Assembly: GCA_013398055.1 (NCBI GenBank)
Contig: VZRS01008300.1
Location: 502,623-566,622 of the forward strand
DNA from: Ifrita kowaldi
Taxonomy: Eukaryota; Chordata; Aves; Passeriformes; Cinclosomatidae
Direction of reading: 5' to 3'
DNA: 64,000 nt
Positions within the stretch are counted from its first letter, which is position 1. Every line of letters starts with the position of its first letter. Below are positions 38,601-51,938 of this stretch, piece after piece. A model generated the notes under the pieces. It was not told the DNA's origin. It worked only from the letters and a program-made list of their open reading frames with translations, and did not search any database. The position numbers and the translations under genes are program-made.

Positions 38601-41459
38601 ATATTTATAAGTATTGTTTGTTTTCTGTGAAAGTTTTCAATTCTCAATGAAATGAGAAATGTAATTTTCTTCCTGGTAGAGGCTATAATTCAAGTGGGTT
38701 TTGTTTCTTTAGAAAAGTGAGTTTTCTAATCAGAATTTCTCTTTCATGATTAGCCTCAGCTATAGAAATTCCATACTGATATAGTGTCATTCTATCTAAA
38801 GACAACGATATATGCATCTGCGAGAGGTAGTCAGAGGCACGGAAACCGAGATGAAGCATCACAATGCCTTTGCAAGATCACTGAAATATTTTGTTTGAGG
38901 TTTTAGACAAGAAATTGAATTGACAACTTGTACTAAAATATTTCTGTCTCATTTATTTTTAAATGTCCACCTAAATCCTTTTGCTTTTTCTCATTTTCTT
39001 GACCAGCTCTACTAAATCCTCACTATGAATAATAGATTGAGTGATTAGAGAGAATAAACAATCAACTATAATTATCACTCAGAATTTGTAGCAAAACCAA
39101 ACATTTCAAGTCGTTAGTGAGTTTTTTTAAAATGGTTTGTGTTTTTGCTTTTTACATGGATATTATGGGGAGGCATCATATTTTGAAGTACTGTTCTGAA
39201 GAGTCACAATAATTGGAGAGTCTCTTACAGATATTTGACATGAATTCAGCTAATATCATGCATTGATTTCTGAAATGCTCAGTAAGGGAATTTAAATGGC
39301 TCAATTTTAATACTTAGGCCAAATACGTTCAAGTATAATATTTAAAATGTACTACTTGAAAAGTATTTTGCATATATGGATCAGCACTAAGGATCTTACA
39401 AGTTGTCTCACAAATATATAGCTATAAAGTAATAAATATTCATGATACTACGTAAAACTGGTAAATAAAAAATCTTCTAAAAGTTATAGAGCATTAGATA
39501 CAAGGAGGACTATTAAGACAGTGAAATATTCTCAAGGAAAGATGAAGTAGCAAGATTAAAAAAAGAGGAGATTTCAGATAAAGTAGTAAGATAAAAGAGA
39601 AACATAAAGCACAAGAGGTCAAATCAAAGACATACATGGCTTTGATGAGATGGAGATGCCTAGTTTGATAGATAGTTCTTTTCCTCACATGTTATCTATA
39701 AAACAGTTTCATTGGGGTTCACCTACTAACAAGGGGATGCCTTACAAAATCGAGGCCACTCAAGGTGGGAATGGAATCAGGAGAGACAGAACAATCGTCT
39801 TTGTAACACTAAGAGACATGCCAAAGAAAGTGACATTCTTTCTAAAGGAAAATCAAATCAGAACCCTGCATAAAGGGTAATTGAAACAAAACTCTGACAG
39901 CAGTCTTAGACTAAGTTCCCAGCAGTAAAGGCAACTGTAATGTAGCATTAATAGGCCAAGGGTAGGGCTTGGCTCTGATTAAGAGGCTTAATTAATGTGC
40001 TAAGACAGAATAGTGCTAATGATACTTTGCCAGCTTTCTCTTAAACATATCTAGGTGCACCAGAAAACAAGTGTCTATTTCTTGTTTTGTTTCGGACAGT
40101 GACACTTAAGCATCTCTTACCTATGAACTCCAGTGCCCGTGCCTAAGTGATTCAGGACAGAAATAGAAACCATTTAATACATTTTGTTTTGTGCGCAGTC
40201 TTTCTTGGATGTGTGTTGTTTCCTCTGAGAGGTTTCTGATGCCTCAGTGTTTTTGAGTATATTTTTTACTGTTAATATGCTTTACTCGTAAGGGTCTCAG
40301 GGCATCTGTGTCGGAGATGAAGTTGTTCTGAAAATTTTGCATTCTCTTAGTGAACAGTTACTGTGACAAACAACAGTGGCTTACCATGGGCAAAAGAGGT
40401 TTTGCAGGCCAGGTGGTTCAGAGACTGCAGGATCAAATGCCTGATGTTTTGAGTCAATAGATCAAAAATCAGTTCTAATTATACTATGTAATGTACTTTG
40501 TCATTTTTTCCATGGTTTTATTCCTAGGAACCTGGCTTGAAAACAGGACGTTTATATCGGAGTTTACTTATTGCTGATATACTCTTTAGCAGGAGTCGAA
40601 GTTTATTGTAGACTGGCTAGTTGCTGTAAAGATGGTTGACAGCACAAGCTAAGAATGATGTTTTCCTGTCAGATAATCATGAGAAAAGCTGCAAACATTG
40701 GTGACCTTGCAGCCAAGGGATACATTTTGCAGATCCCTGAGAGCAAGAGTAGCCATAACATTTTAATTAAGTGTGACGTGATCTTGCTAGTGGTGCAGGG
40801 ACATGATAGCAAGGATCTAGCTGCTAGTTAAATTTTTTTTTGTTACAATATAAGTCAGACAGGATATGTTCTACGTGTCAGATAACAAGGAAAAGACTAA
40901 AAAGGTTTGCAATAAATCATTGCATGATTTAAAGGCATGAATTAAAAGATATAGTCAGAAATAGTCGTTTTAGTTGCTTTTGGTTTGGAAAGGGTGGAAT
41001 ATATTATGTATTGTTGCTGTACTGTGGGAGAGGTGGATGGAGATGTTTCAGGCAATCTTTTTGAAGAATGGAAAATCAGCATTAAATAGCAGCAAAACCT
41101 GATAAGATAGACTTGGTTATAATCATCTGCTATGATAGCTGTTCTGTCATATCACTAGGGGCTATCTTGGAGAGCAAAACCCCTAAACCCATTAAAGCCT
41201 TGTGGATTGATTCTTCTCATATACATACTTTTAAACTCGTGCTAGTTCATAAAGTAATAACCTTCCACGCTGTATCCTGTGCTATCAAGGATGACAGAAT
41301 ATTTTCCTTCTATCTCAGCATATCTTAGACACAGGTCCAGTGGGTAAACACAAGAAACATTCCTGATTATCTGATCCTGTTGCAGAGGTTAATGTGTCCA
41401 ATTGCACCAAATTTGTTTACATAAGTAATAATATCCTCATTGGATGGGATATCCAACAG

Positions 41460-41486
41460 GGATGTTATATATTGGATATAATATCC
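41460..41486 (+). other. Short inverted repeat / hairpin
   Basis: GGATGTTATA and TATAATATCC can pair over ten positions with one G-T pair and a seven-base loop. A second, 6-bp inverted repeat (TTGGAT/ATCCAA) lies just upstream near 41440. The stem is too short for a typical microRNA precursor. Confidence 0.4.
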
Positions 41487-44400
41487 TTATTTCATTGCTG
41501 CTTATGAAATGTCTTGATGTTATTGTATGCATTTGTATCTCTACAATAAATGGTACTACAACAACACTTAGCTGATGCAGATTTTACCCTCGCCATTCCA
41601 ATCTTATAAATGAAACGTGTACAGCCTGTCTGTCTGTTCTCACTGGAAGGTCAGTGGGAGCTTAGACATTGATTTCAGTTGAATCATGACAAAATAGGGG
41701 GACGCTTTCAACGGATTGTTTGAGAAATTGAACTGGCAAGAAATGGTGACCCAGGGAATGGATCTTCACATTTCACCTGAATATTAAACTATGTACCTGT
41801 ATTGAATAGGACATTGAACTGTCCCATTGCCTGAGGTCACAAAACAGTGAAGGTTGAAGAAGTCAGGATTATTTTCAGAAAGAAGCCAGAACAAGAATAA
41901 AAGAAATATGACATGACTGGTTCTTTGGAAGACTTTCTGAAAACATATGGCTAGAGCTTTACGGTATCTGGATCAGGAAAGGCACAGGGAGAGCTCTTAG
42001 AAGCTACATTCTCAAGCAGAATGTTTCCTTGCCATGGGTTGGGAATTACGGAAGTTGGTTAGTAATAATCAGAGAAGTTTTCAATTTATAATTAAATCGA
42101 CTAAGTCAACTTCATGAGCTCCTTAGGCTGATGGAGAATCACATCTTGAAGCAGAGCAAGGGAATTTTGTAAAGGAGGGCAACAAGATTTCACAATGGAG
42201 GAATTTATTCAAGTTAGAAGTTAGATTTAATGACAGGATTGTCCACACTTTAAAAGGCTTTTCTGGTATGCTTATATTTGTAGAATATATTGGCAGCCTT
42301 TCTCTGTGGAGATGCAGCGTTCCTTTGATAGTACAGTTTAAATTATTTTCTCAAATGAAATAACCTATTTTGGCCCCAAGGGTGTAACTATTTCAGCTTC
42401 AGGGAGCTGCTGGCTAACAGTGTGCATTCACACCACACAGCTCCCTTGGCAAACCACTGATGTAGACCAAGTAGACGGCTTTTGAATTTCAGCTTGTTTC
42501 TCTGTAAAAGTCTAGTTTTCTAAGTGTATCCTATAGATTAGGAGTAAAGTCCTCTTCCATTAGACAATATTAGTTGATTACACAATCCAAATTAAGTATT
42601 GAAAGAGAACAACTTCATTTTCTCTGCATTATGCGCCTGTAAAATTCCCACCTACCTTACTTGCAGTAGGGGTAACTACTACTGGAAATGCAGTTATTGA
42701 AAATCTGTATGTCAGCTTAGTCCTGGAAAAGTTTCACAGTTCATGCTAAAGATTTGAGGGAGTGAGCAATTTTCTTAAATCTAACCAGATTGTACATGTG
42801 CTTGAGGTTTAAACTGCGCATATTTTTTTCAGGTGTACTTAAGTAAAACTCTACCATCTTGGCAGAAAGGCTAGACTCAAACTCACCATGCTGCAGCTGT
42901 CTGCTGGCAACTACACAAATGTTTAAACTGAAATTAGTGTGTTATATTCCCTTTGATGGAATAGATTGATAAAATACCTTAAAGTAATTACAGCTAATGT
43001 AGAATTACGCATATTGCCCCAAAATGCTGGAATTCAAATGTTGGCTTCTCATGTCTTTGTCACTACCCAAGTGCATGAACAATTACCTACGCTCCTTGGC
43101 CATTACACCATCAGCTCAAACAGAAGTGTTAATCCTACTTTATTTTAGAATTTCTGGGAAATGTCTTTTTTTCTGGTTGTCTTTCCCCGCCCTCCCCCCC
43201 ACTGTGGATGCAAGCAATCTATTTCTCAGTTCAAGGAATTTTAATAGAAAAACTGTCATGTTTATATAACTTCCAGTACAGCTGAGCAGGAAGCAAATAG
43301 AAACCTTTGTTTTTATGGTAGGTTGATTCTGCAGATTGTCCCATCACTGCCAAGTAAGTGAAACCCAGGCTGAACATTTAATATCATTCACACATTCTGA
43401 AAATGCATGTTTCCTTCCTCACATGAACATTAATATTGTCTTTTAAATTGTTTAAAATGAATGTTTTGATTTTTAGAAATGCCAAAGTAGACATGCATGA
43501 AAAAGAACTTGTTGGTGAAAGTTTCCGTGACAAAGGGATATGTTAAAGGAATAAACCTTTTGAAACACTCAAGAGAATTAGCTAGAGAGAATTAAAATCG
43601 ACAGGGTTTGAATTCACATTTTCAATCTACTGCCAGAAAGCTTCAGGACAGCAAAAATTGTTGCTATAAAGCTGATTGTTAATTTTGGTAAATTATCAGT
43701 ATAGAAGAAAAACTTTTACTTTCTTCTTTAAAATAAAATACCATATCTTAAATATAAGCTTCTACACATTTATGAGATTCTGAGTAAAATAGAAATATAA
43801 TTCTGAACAAAGCAATTTTGCCTTGAACAAAAAAAAATCTGAACTGATAAATGGAAACCACCTTAGTTGCAAAATAATTTTTTTACTGGTTACAAAAAAA
43901 ATAGTGTGACAAGTAGTTTAATGAAAGCTTTTTTTTTTAATATACACCTTTTATAATTAAGAATGCAGACTTTTGTTCACTTATTTCAGTAAATAATTTG
44001 AATGCAGATGACCTTCCTGGTTTTTTCTGCTGCATTATTAATGATGTTGAAGCCATCACTAGGTCATTGTTCTAGCAATATATCTCTCACTTAGTTGAGG
44101 TTTTGCTTTGCAACTAATGCTTTTTGAAATGTGGCACCTGAGCAGTTTATGCACCAGCTGAGATGGAAACAAAAAACTAGAAAGCTTTCAGACTTATAAA
44201 TCTAGAAAATCAACGCATTGCAAGCATTCCATCCTACCTTTAGGTATTTGGAGCACATATATAATCTATAGCCAGCTCTGGCCAAATTTTTTCTCTGGCA
44301 GAACACCAGTAGAATGTGGACGATGCACCTGAATTGGTCTTGTAACAAAACAATAGCTATACATAATGGATAATCCAGATCTAGAAGGGTCCAGTGCTCT

Positions 44401-44560
44401 CCTGATTTGTGGGAGTCTGTCCTGAAAAGTGCCAGTCACCAATTACCTCCAAAGAAGTCAGACAGAAGTCCTAAAAAACTTAATCTTCTCTTTCATCCTC
44501 TCATTTTAATTTATTTTTGGATAGAGGGAGAGGTCATTTTCTTTACCTTGCTTTCTTAGT

Positions 44561-44632
44561 GTTTTGTTTGTTGTTGTTGTTGTTTTGCTGTTGTTTTTTT
44601 TTGTTTGTTTGGGGATTTTTTGTTTGGTTTCT
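44561..44632 (+). repeat. (GTT)n and T/G-rich low-complexity tract
   Basis: Four to five GTT units followed by T runs split by G, then GGGG and further T runs. No function is evident. Confidence 0.7.
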
Positions 44633-45673
44633 TTCCCCTATAGTACATCATATTCTCTTACAATTCACCAAAATATCTGGCATCTGAGTACATTGAGCTC
44701 TTAATTGTACTCTTCAGAATTAGAGGTAGTTGAATTTCCTTGTCTCCCAGTTTGCATAATTCTAAAGTCTTCTTTTAGGCTTTTAATTAGGCCAAAAGAA
44801 ACTAGGTTCTTCAGGATGTCTGAGCAGGTCTAGTCTGAGATACCTCCTCTTATAAATAATAAAAATGTATCTTCCTTCCAGTCAAGTCTGATTCCTCAGT
44901 ACTTACTACATATTGGAATATGTTCTTTTTTCCTGCAGATTTTTGAATAATTAAAATCTGTATGATTTCTAGTAACTAAAGATGCTGTACCACTGTCTTA
45001 CAGGCTGTTTCTTAAGAGTGAGAAAGCTTGTTTCCGTAGAATATACTGATAGAAGAGTTTACATGTGCAAAACTAGGTAGATATTTTAAGAATATCCATC
45101 TGCATACCTCACATTTCAGCTGAATATATGAGATCCCCAATCCACATCAATACTTATTGGACTGTATATCTTTTTCAAACAGTGTTGAAGTGGTTTTGTT
45201 TTGTCATTGATTGGCACTGGGCAAAATTTGTTTATGCAGGAAGTTTCTATGATGTCATTTGAAATGCTTGATTGAAATGAAGTGTAATTTAAAGGATTTG
45301 CCAAGACAGCAAAAGCAAAACTTCAGCAATGTATTTCATGACTTTAAATAAAACTGTGACAGATTGGTATGGTACATTTCATAAGCTTTAAAGCCTGAAA
45401 TTACATGGACAGCTTCCAGGTACAGTTGCGTTATTTATATGAAATTGAGAGAGCACTTGCAGTGATTCAAAGCTTAAGCATAGTTTTGTTTTGCTTGGTG
45501 GAATAGCAAATTTACCCCAAATAGAAGATTCAGAGAGGCTAAAGCTGTTAGCAACAAAAAGTCATCTTGTGTGCAAGCCAAAAGCAATAAATATTCAACA
45601 TCAGGGTATAATTGGTGACAGCCACGTTCAGGCATTGATGTCACGGAAGGAAGACAAATATGTTCTTCCCATA

Positions 45674-45876
45674 GAGGAAGAACTTCTCACTTGTGTGAGT
45701 GACTGTGCACTGGAACAGGTTGCCGAGAGAGGCTGTGGAGTCTCCCTCCCAGGAGATACTGAAGAACCATCTGGATGCGATTCTGTGCAAGGTGCTCTGG
45801 GTTGCCCCTGCTCAAGCAGGGAGGTTGGACCAGATGACCCACTGGGGTCCCTTCCAAGCTGACCCATTCCATGAAA
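45674..45876 (+). mobile_element. CR1 LINE 3' fragment
   Basis: Text typical of plus-strand CR1 3' ends is present: GCACTGGAACAGGTTGCCGA, GAGGCTGTGGAGTCTCCCTC, a GGTTGGACCAGATGACCCAC-type segment, GGGGTCCCTTCCAAGCTGAC and the terminal CCATTCCATGAAA. It is 5'-truncated at roughly 45674. The longer open frames over 45491-45938 on both strands run through this repeat and are not genes. Orientation is opposite to the copy at 6814, and the different 3' variant suggests another CR1 subfamily. Confidence 0.9.
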
Positions 45877-48800
45877 GCCAGAGGACAATGGTAGCATCCA
45901 GGCTGTGCAACTAGTCCAATCCCTAGAGAGAGCCACACTTTCTAAATAACAAGTAGGTGACTAAATTTTTACGTTGGCCATTATCCCATTTTGTTGTCTT
46001 AGCAGAACCAGACTGGTGGAAGACTAGCTTTATGAACTGTTTTAATAGTGTACAGTAAAATACAATTTTGCAATAGTTTTTTACAGAAATTACTTTTCTA
46101 TTTTTAACAACTCTGAAGTTAAGGTTGGAGAGCAGTAGTTTCAACCTGTGAATAACAGGTGGTCCTCCTCAAGATAATGCATACAAAGATAGGTGAATCA
46201 CTTTTTAAAAAATGATTTTGTTTGTGATAATTTTTTTAATCTGTTCTTAAAATTTCGAGTTCCATTCAGATTTTCATGTTGTTCCATGACTACGGTTTTC
46301 TTAGATGCTAGTGCATAGGAGAATCCTTACACAGTCTTATTTAAAATCAAATATGCTTTGAAATAACTAATAATTTGGCTAAAGGAACACAGAAGGCAAT
46401 ATATAAACTCACCATTCATTGTTTTCACAGCGCAGGGAAATAGTTTCAGTATTTTGCATAGAATATGTTTAACACATTAAATAATTTAAATGCAAATAAT
46501 CTAAGAGAGCTTTCTAAGATCAGTAAATAGATCTAAGTTTAGCTATACTGGTCATTTAAGTTCCTCAGTTGAATAACTGTTTTCTGATTTATCTTTTCCT
46601 TTTATTGCATTAAATATCTGTTAAAGCAAAACTTAAAGAAAACCCATCATCATGACATGAAGAAGAGTACCCAAGTGTCTTGTACTCTGAGAAATGTCTA
46701 AGTTTCTTTTGGGTCATAAAAGATACAGTCAAGCAGAGCATGACATACTTTGGTCTTTGAAAGTGCATTTAATGAGACGAGGTGAGTGCCATGCACTACA
46801 CTTTTTTTGAGGCAATGTAGTCACTGAGGGTGAAATTATGTTTCAAGTAAGTTTAAGTGCTATTGCACAGGTTTTACACTGGTTCTCTTCACTTCATTGA
46901 TTTTTACCGTTAGAACAAAACTCGTAGAAATAACCAGTGACGTGGTCCCTTCTGCTGCAGCAGGTAATGCTTCTTTCTCCTGACTTGATACAAGAAGATC
47001 TTTTAAGTGATTAATTCTCTGCATTGTTAGGTCTTTCCCTAAAAGTCTTCTTGAACAGAAGCTACTGGTGCACAATGGCAGCAATATCCTTCTGAATAAA
47101 TGAGAAACCAAAAATGCTTGTTTTGTTTATCCTCTACTAAAGCTATATTCCCTTATGCTGTCTAGTAAGGTTTCTGCTCCTTAAAGGGAAGAGCTCTTTC
47201 CCAATGCTGCTTCACTGCAGAGTCGGATTAACTTCAAAAATAAAATAAATATGTTCCACAGCCATGGAAAATGGGTTCTGCCTCCAGTGAATTAGAATTA
47301 CTGCTACACTGGGCAAGAAAAATAGCGTTTTAATGAAGCATCCACCCTCAAGCACTTTTTCCAGAGAAGATACCTGTGAATCTTTGCCAAATACTTACAT
47401 AGTTCAGCTGGGTTTATGTTGAATTACTTGGGTGGGTGAAGAAGCTGCTATATGCTACCTTTGGCAATTCAAACCTTTGTAGAAGTCTGATTTATCGCTG
47501 TCCAGAGAAACAGTTCTCAGTTTTCACTATGTTTTTATTTCAGAAACAGTGTAACCTAAATCATTTTATTCTTAAATTAGTGAGAAAGTAATTCTGCAGA
47601 CAAAGCTATGACAGCAATTTTTTTACCCACAAATTCTCTCAAAATGAACCAGGGTAGTTCTCATAACCGTACGGTATCTTTTCAGTTAAACATATCATTA
47701 TTTCAGTTTTAATTTTAATTGTCTTTGCTAGTGGCAGAATTTATTTCAGTTGATTTAATTAGATTATTGCTATTTCAGACATTAATCAGCATCCTATTAA
47801 ACCATCTCACAGATATTAATTATACCCCAGAAGAGCACTGTAATGTACAATCAGGGAAGAATTAGTCCTGAAGGGGCAGGAATTCCAGAATTTCCTTTGA
47901 TATGGAATAAAAAGTCTCAGTCAGTTTGCCTTTAGAATTCTGGAAATATTCAACTCAAAATTTTTATCAGCTGGTGCAAACTAAATGCAATAGGGTGACT
48001 GAAAGGCTGGGCCTTGAACTCAGAGTCCAGCTACAAAATGTTAGGACAGGTATCTTCCCACACTGGCACTTTTCATCTCCACAGGTGTTTTATTGTACCT
48101 TACCAGCTATGTAGCATTAGAAAGAAAAGAGAATTAATTTTGACACTGACTGGGAACCACTAGTGTCAAACTGCCTTCAAAGGCAATTAGGATCTAATCC
48201 AAATAACAACCAGGAGAGAAGAAATTATCTGAAGAAGCCCAACCCGTATCTATCTTCTACAGAGCCCTGACTGGATCTTGGTTTATTATTTTCCTCATTA
48301 CTTCAGGCGTGTTACTTTATTTTTGAAAAGACGGTACTGACTGTGTTGGCCTTCACTAAATCAGGGGTATAACAAATAACAACTGCCATAGATACTTGCA
48401 ATGTTAAGATGGGGAGGAATCTTCTTGGTTAATATTTTTAATAACCATGCTCAAAATTGTCATCTAGTACTTGTAATTAATTTTTCCATTAAGTAACCTG
48501 CTAACCTCTACAGCTCTGTCTTCCTATTTACTACCCTGTCCTGCAATGGAAGGCGTTCCTGAGTTTTAATTCTAGAATCAGAGTGATCTATGACTCCTAA
48601 AACTCCAAACTTAGGGAAGCATAATATGGCTTTATGTGATAAATTGTATAGATGAGCCTTCTGTCTAATTTGATGAACTATAAAATGGCATCTTGCTTCT
48701 GGCATCCTCATTGATCTTATGTCTGTCATGTTTAAGGTGGAGATCAAGCACCGAGAGAACAAATGAAGCTGGTGGTAGAGTTTAGCGGGTTTGGGAGCCC

Positions 48801-51800
48801 CTGGTTTATTCTGCCTGAATGTTCCCTCTTCCCCTCTCTCTCGGCTGACAAAGTGGTCACCACACAATGCGAGTCAGGCTTGCCAACACTTACATTTTGT
48901 ATTCTGCTGTCTCTGCTGTCTCTGTGTCAGTGTTTTTGAATTTTTAACTTTGGTTGAGCTGCTTTTGCACTTCAGTGAGCATTTATTTTCTTGCTACCTA
49001 CTCTATATGTATGTGAACCATCATGGCATTGACACTGTTGAGTCTAAATGTTGCTTTGAAAATGTGGAGCTGACCTGAATATTAAGGAAAACTCCTGAGC
49101 TAAAGCTGGAAGTGATTTGAAGAACAGCTTATATGTGGTGTACAGGGCTTAGCTGGTCATTTATGCTAGCAATGGACTGCTACAGCACTATGCTGCTACT
49201 TAGGCTGTTAAAACTCTACAGTCAGAATTTGTCAGAATCTCTATTTGTCAGAATAAGTAATTGAGAGTTTCATTTTACTTGAAACAAATGTTACAGCATT
49301 TTATTGTAATTTGGAAGACACTTCCATAAACAAAATAACTTTCTACCTTCTTTTAGCTATTACCCAGTTCCTGTTGCAAATGAAACAACCATGTTGCAAA
49401 CATAATAATTTCTTCCATTTAACAAACTCCTTCAGCACGAAATCAGTGTTTCAGAAGCCCTTACACAGATCTGACTGCTCATTTCCTGTCAGTGTACTAC
49501 TTGTATCAGTAGCAAAGGTTAATGTCTTTCTGAGTCAATAAAGCCACTTACTCTGGGTCCAGATTTCAGACCTGAAAAAAGTTTGGGGGAAAAAATGTGC
49601 TGGAACAATAAACTTCTGATTAAATTCTGAATTCAGTAAATTCTCTTTAAGCGAAATATTCAGAGAATTTTACTTATTGGTCTACTTTGTAGATCACTAC
49701 TTTTCTATTTTATTAAAACTCTAATAATTTATATCTGAAGATGGGACATTACGTAACAAGGTTTTGAAAATCTGTAGTATCAGAGCTAAGAATTATTCTG
49801 TAACTATTTTGCAACTGTTAGAATTCTTCTACTGTCAAACAGCCAGGATTTTACTATCTGTGTAATAGTTGTAGCGCTGTCACACTCCAGTACTTCAAGC
49901 TTAAAGAAGCTTTTTTTCTATTCATGAGGGGTTTATGCAAAGAAAATATGTAGTTCTTCATAGTTTGACAGTAACTCAGAATTATTTTAATATCTGGCTG
50001 CAAGAAATTGTCTATCCCCTGTTTGATGTTTCAGCAAAGACTGCTTAATAAGCAAATCCACAGGCATGCAGACTACCTGGGATTTGGAATAAAAATATAT
50101 GTTCCTTTTCCTGAAAGGTACATGTTGGTTGGAGGTAGGTTGTAGAAGCAACTTAATCAGGACTGCAGTTATTATACAGAATTCCTGTGCCACTTTGATT
50201 TGGTCAAGCGCAACTGATGTCAAACAATAGTTCTGCATTGCTGTTACTGTGGGAGTTAAATGAGACCCAGCACAGAGGACACCTCCCTAGGGTAAAAATA
50301 TGGCATTGATATCAGAACAGGCAGAAAGAAATGTTTGCACTATGTGTACATAGGTGCGCATGTTGCATTAGAGCTGTAATTACATGTTCTGCTGTGCATG
50401 TACACTAAGGCTACTAGGATTTCCCCTCAGGAACATACATTTTATGGTTCTTACAGATTATTTGTTCGCTATTTCTAAAAGAAGCGATTCTGCTACTTTT
50501 TCTTTGCTGCTCAAACAAAAGATCATTGTGTTATTTCACTGTATTTTCATTTCTTCAGCTATGTGTAACCTTCTGCAACATTTAATTCCTTTTCCATTGC
50601 CTCACAATCATCACTTCAGCAACTGTGTTTGTTCTTCTTATATGTTTATGCATATTACTCATCTATATTCAAGAAAATCTTCAAATGGCCTCACATATTT
50701 TCAAATCGCTTGGGGGATGTCTGTCTAGAAGCTGTCCTCCCTGCGTTTCCCAAAAGAAGAATGCAGAGAAGATGACGCTTAATTTAACATATAATGAATT
50801 CCCATATTTCTTTCAACAAATAAAAGGCTTGTCATTTTTTTTGTATCAGCTTCCAGCATCTTAGCTAGGATCCAGCTTGCTATGCAACTGAATTTCAGAT
50901 GGATTGCTTTTAATCTGAGCTCTCTGGAAGGAAGGGAGAGTTACATCCTCTGATATTCTGTGCAGACTCTCCACATGCTGTCTAAGGCCCACTCTGTGTA
51001 GATCTGAGATTACTTTTACTGATTTTCCTAGCTTTCTGTATCAAAATACAGTTATACAATAAAATGCTCAGGAAAGAGATAAGTAAAAAAAATCTTTTCA
51101 GTTTTATGGTGAATATTGATTCTATTCCTGATGGACTGATTTTTTTCAATGTCTTTCCTGATAGCAATCACTCTCCATAACATATTTCAGAGTTATGGGG
51201 TTTTTCTTATTCAGTGTGTAGGCTGCAAATGTCATAGGTAAAATATTGATTAGCATCTGCATATTACCATAAATAAACTGTTTTAGTAAATACAATCCAG
51301 TTTCACCAAACAGATAAACTTGGAACATTAGCAAACACCCAGTGTTTGAGAGTGCATGTCTTCCTCCGCAATTATTATTTTTCCACAATTTTGACAGGAA
51401 TAAAAAGTTCAGTCACATAGAAGCTTGAAATGACTATGCCAAATCTGTTTCTGTTCACTGTTACCTGCACCCACTTCATTGTGCTGTATTTTGTGCCGTC
51501 ACATGAGTGTATGATTTGAAGATTTATAATGTAATTAATTATATGCAATTAATTTTCTGAATTCCAGGAACCCCACAAAAATTTATGCTTCTTTAGTATT
51601 TATTATAGTTGATCAGATATTGGAAATCAGCACCTGTTAGTTGTCAGTCTACCAGGTTCTTAAATATATGTGCTTGACTTCATGCAAATGATTAATGGTT
51701 CTGAGTGTCTGTGGCAGTGTTCTCATGTGTGAAGTTCAGAATGCTTGTTTAAACACTGAAGGATTTAACACACATGGAACTTCATTCAACACTTTTAACG

Positions 51801-51922
51801 CTATCATGCCAACAAGAATCTTCTCTGATTAAGGAACAGATAGTGTTCGCTTGGTAAATGTAGTCATGGCTATGCTGTGACTGCTACAACACAAAGAAAC
51901 CCCAGTAGAATGATGGTCTGAC

Positions 51923-51938
51923 TCCATCCATCCATCCA
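51923..51938 (+). repeat. Short (CCAT)n microsatellite
   Basis: About four CCAT units. It is a minor simple repeat in intron 7. Confidence 0.7.

Noticed and set aside
45491..45938. Open frames of 83-123 residues on both strands
   Set aside because: They run through the CR1 fragment at 45674-45876, and the protein text is CR1 3' UTR read in chance frames.
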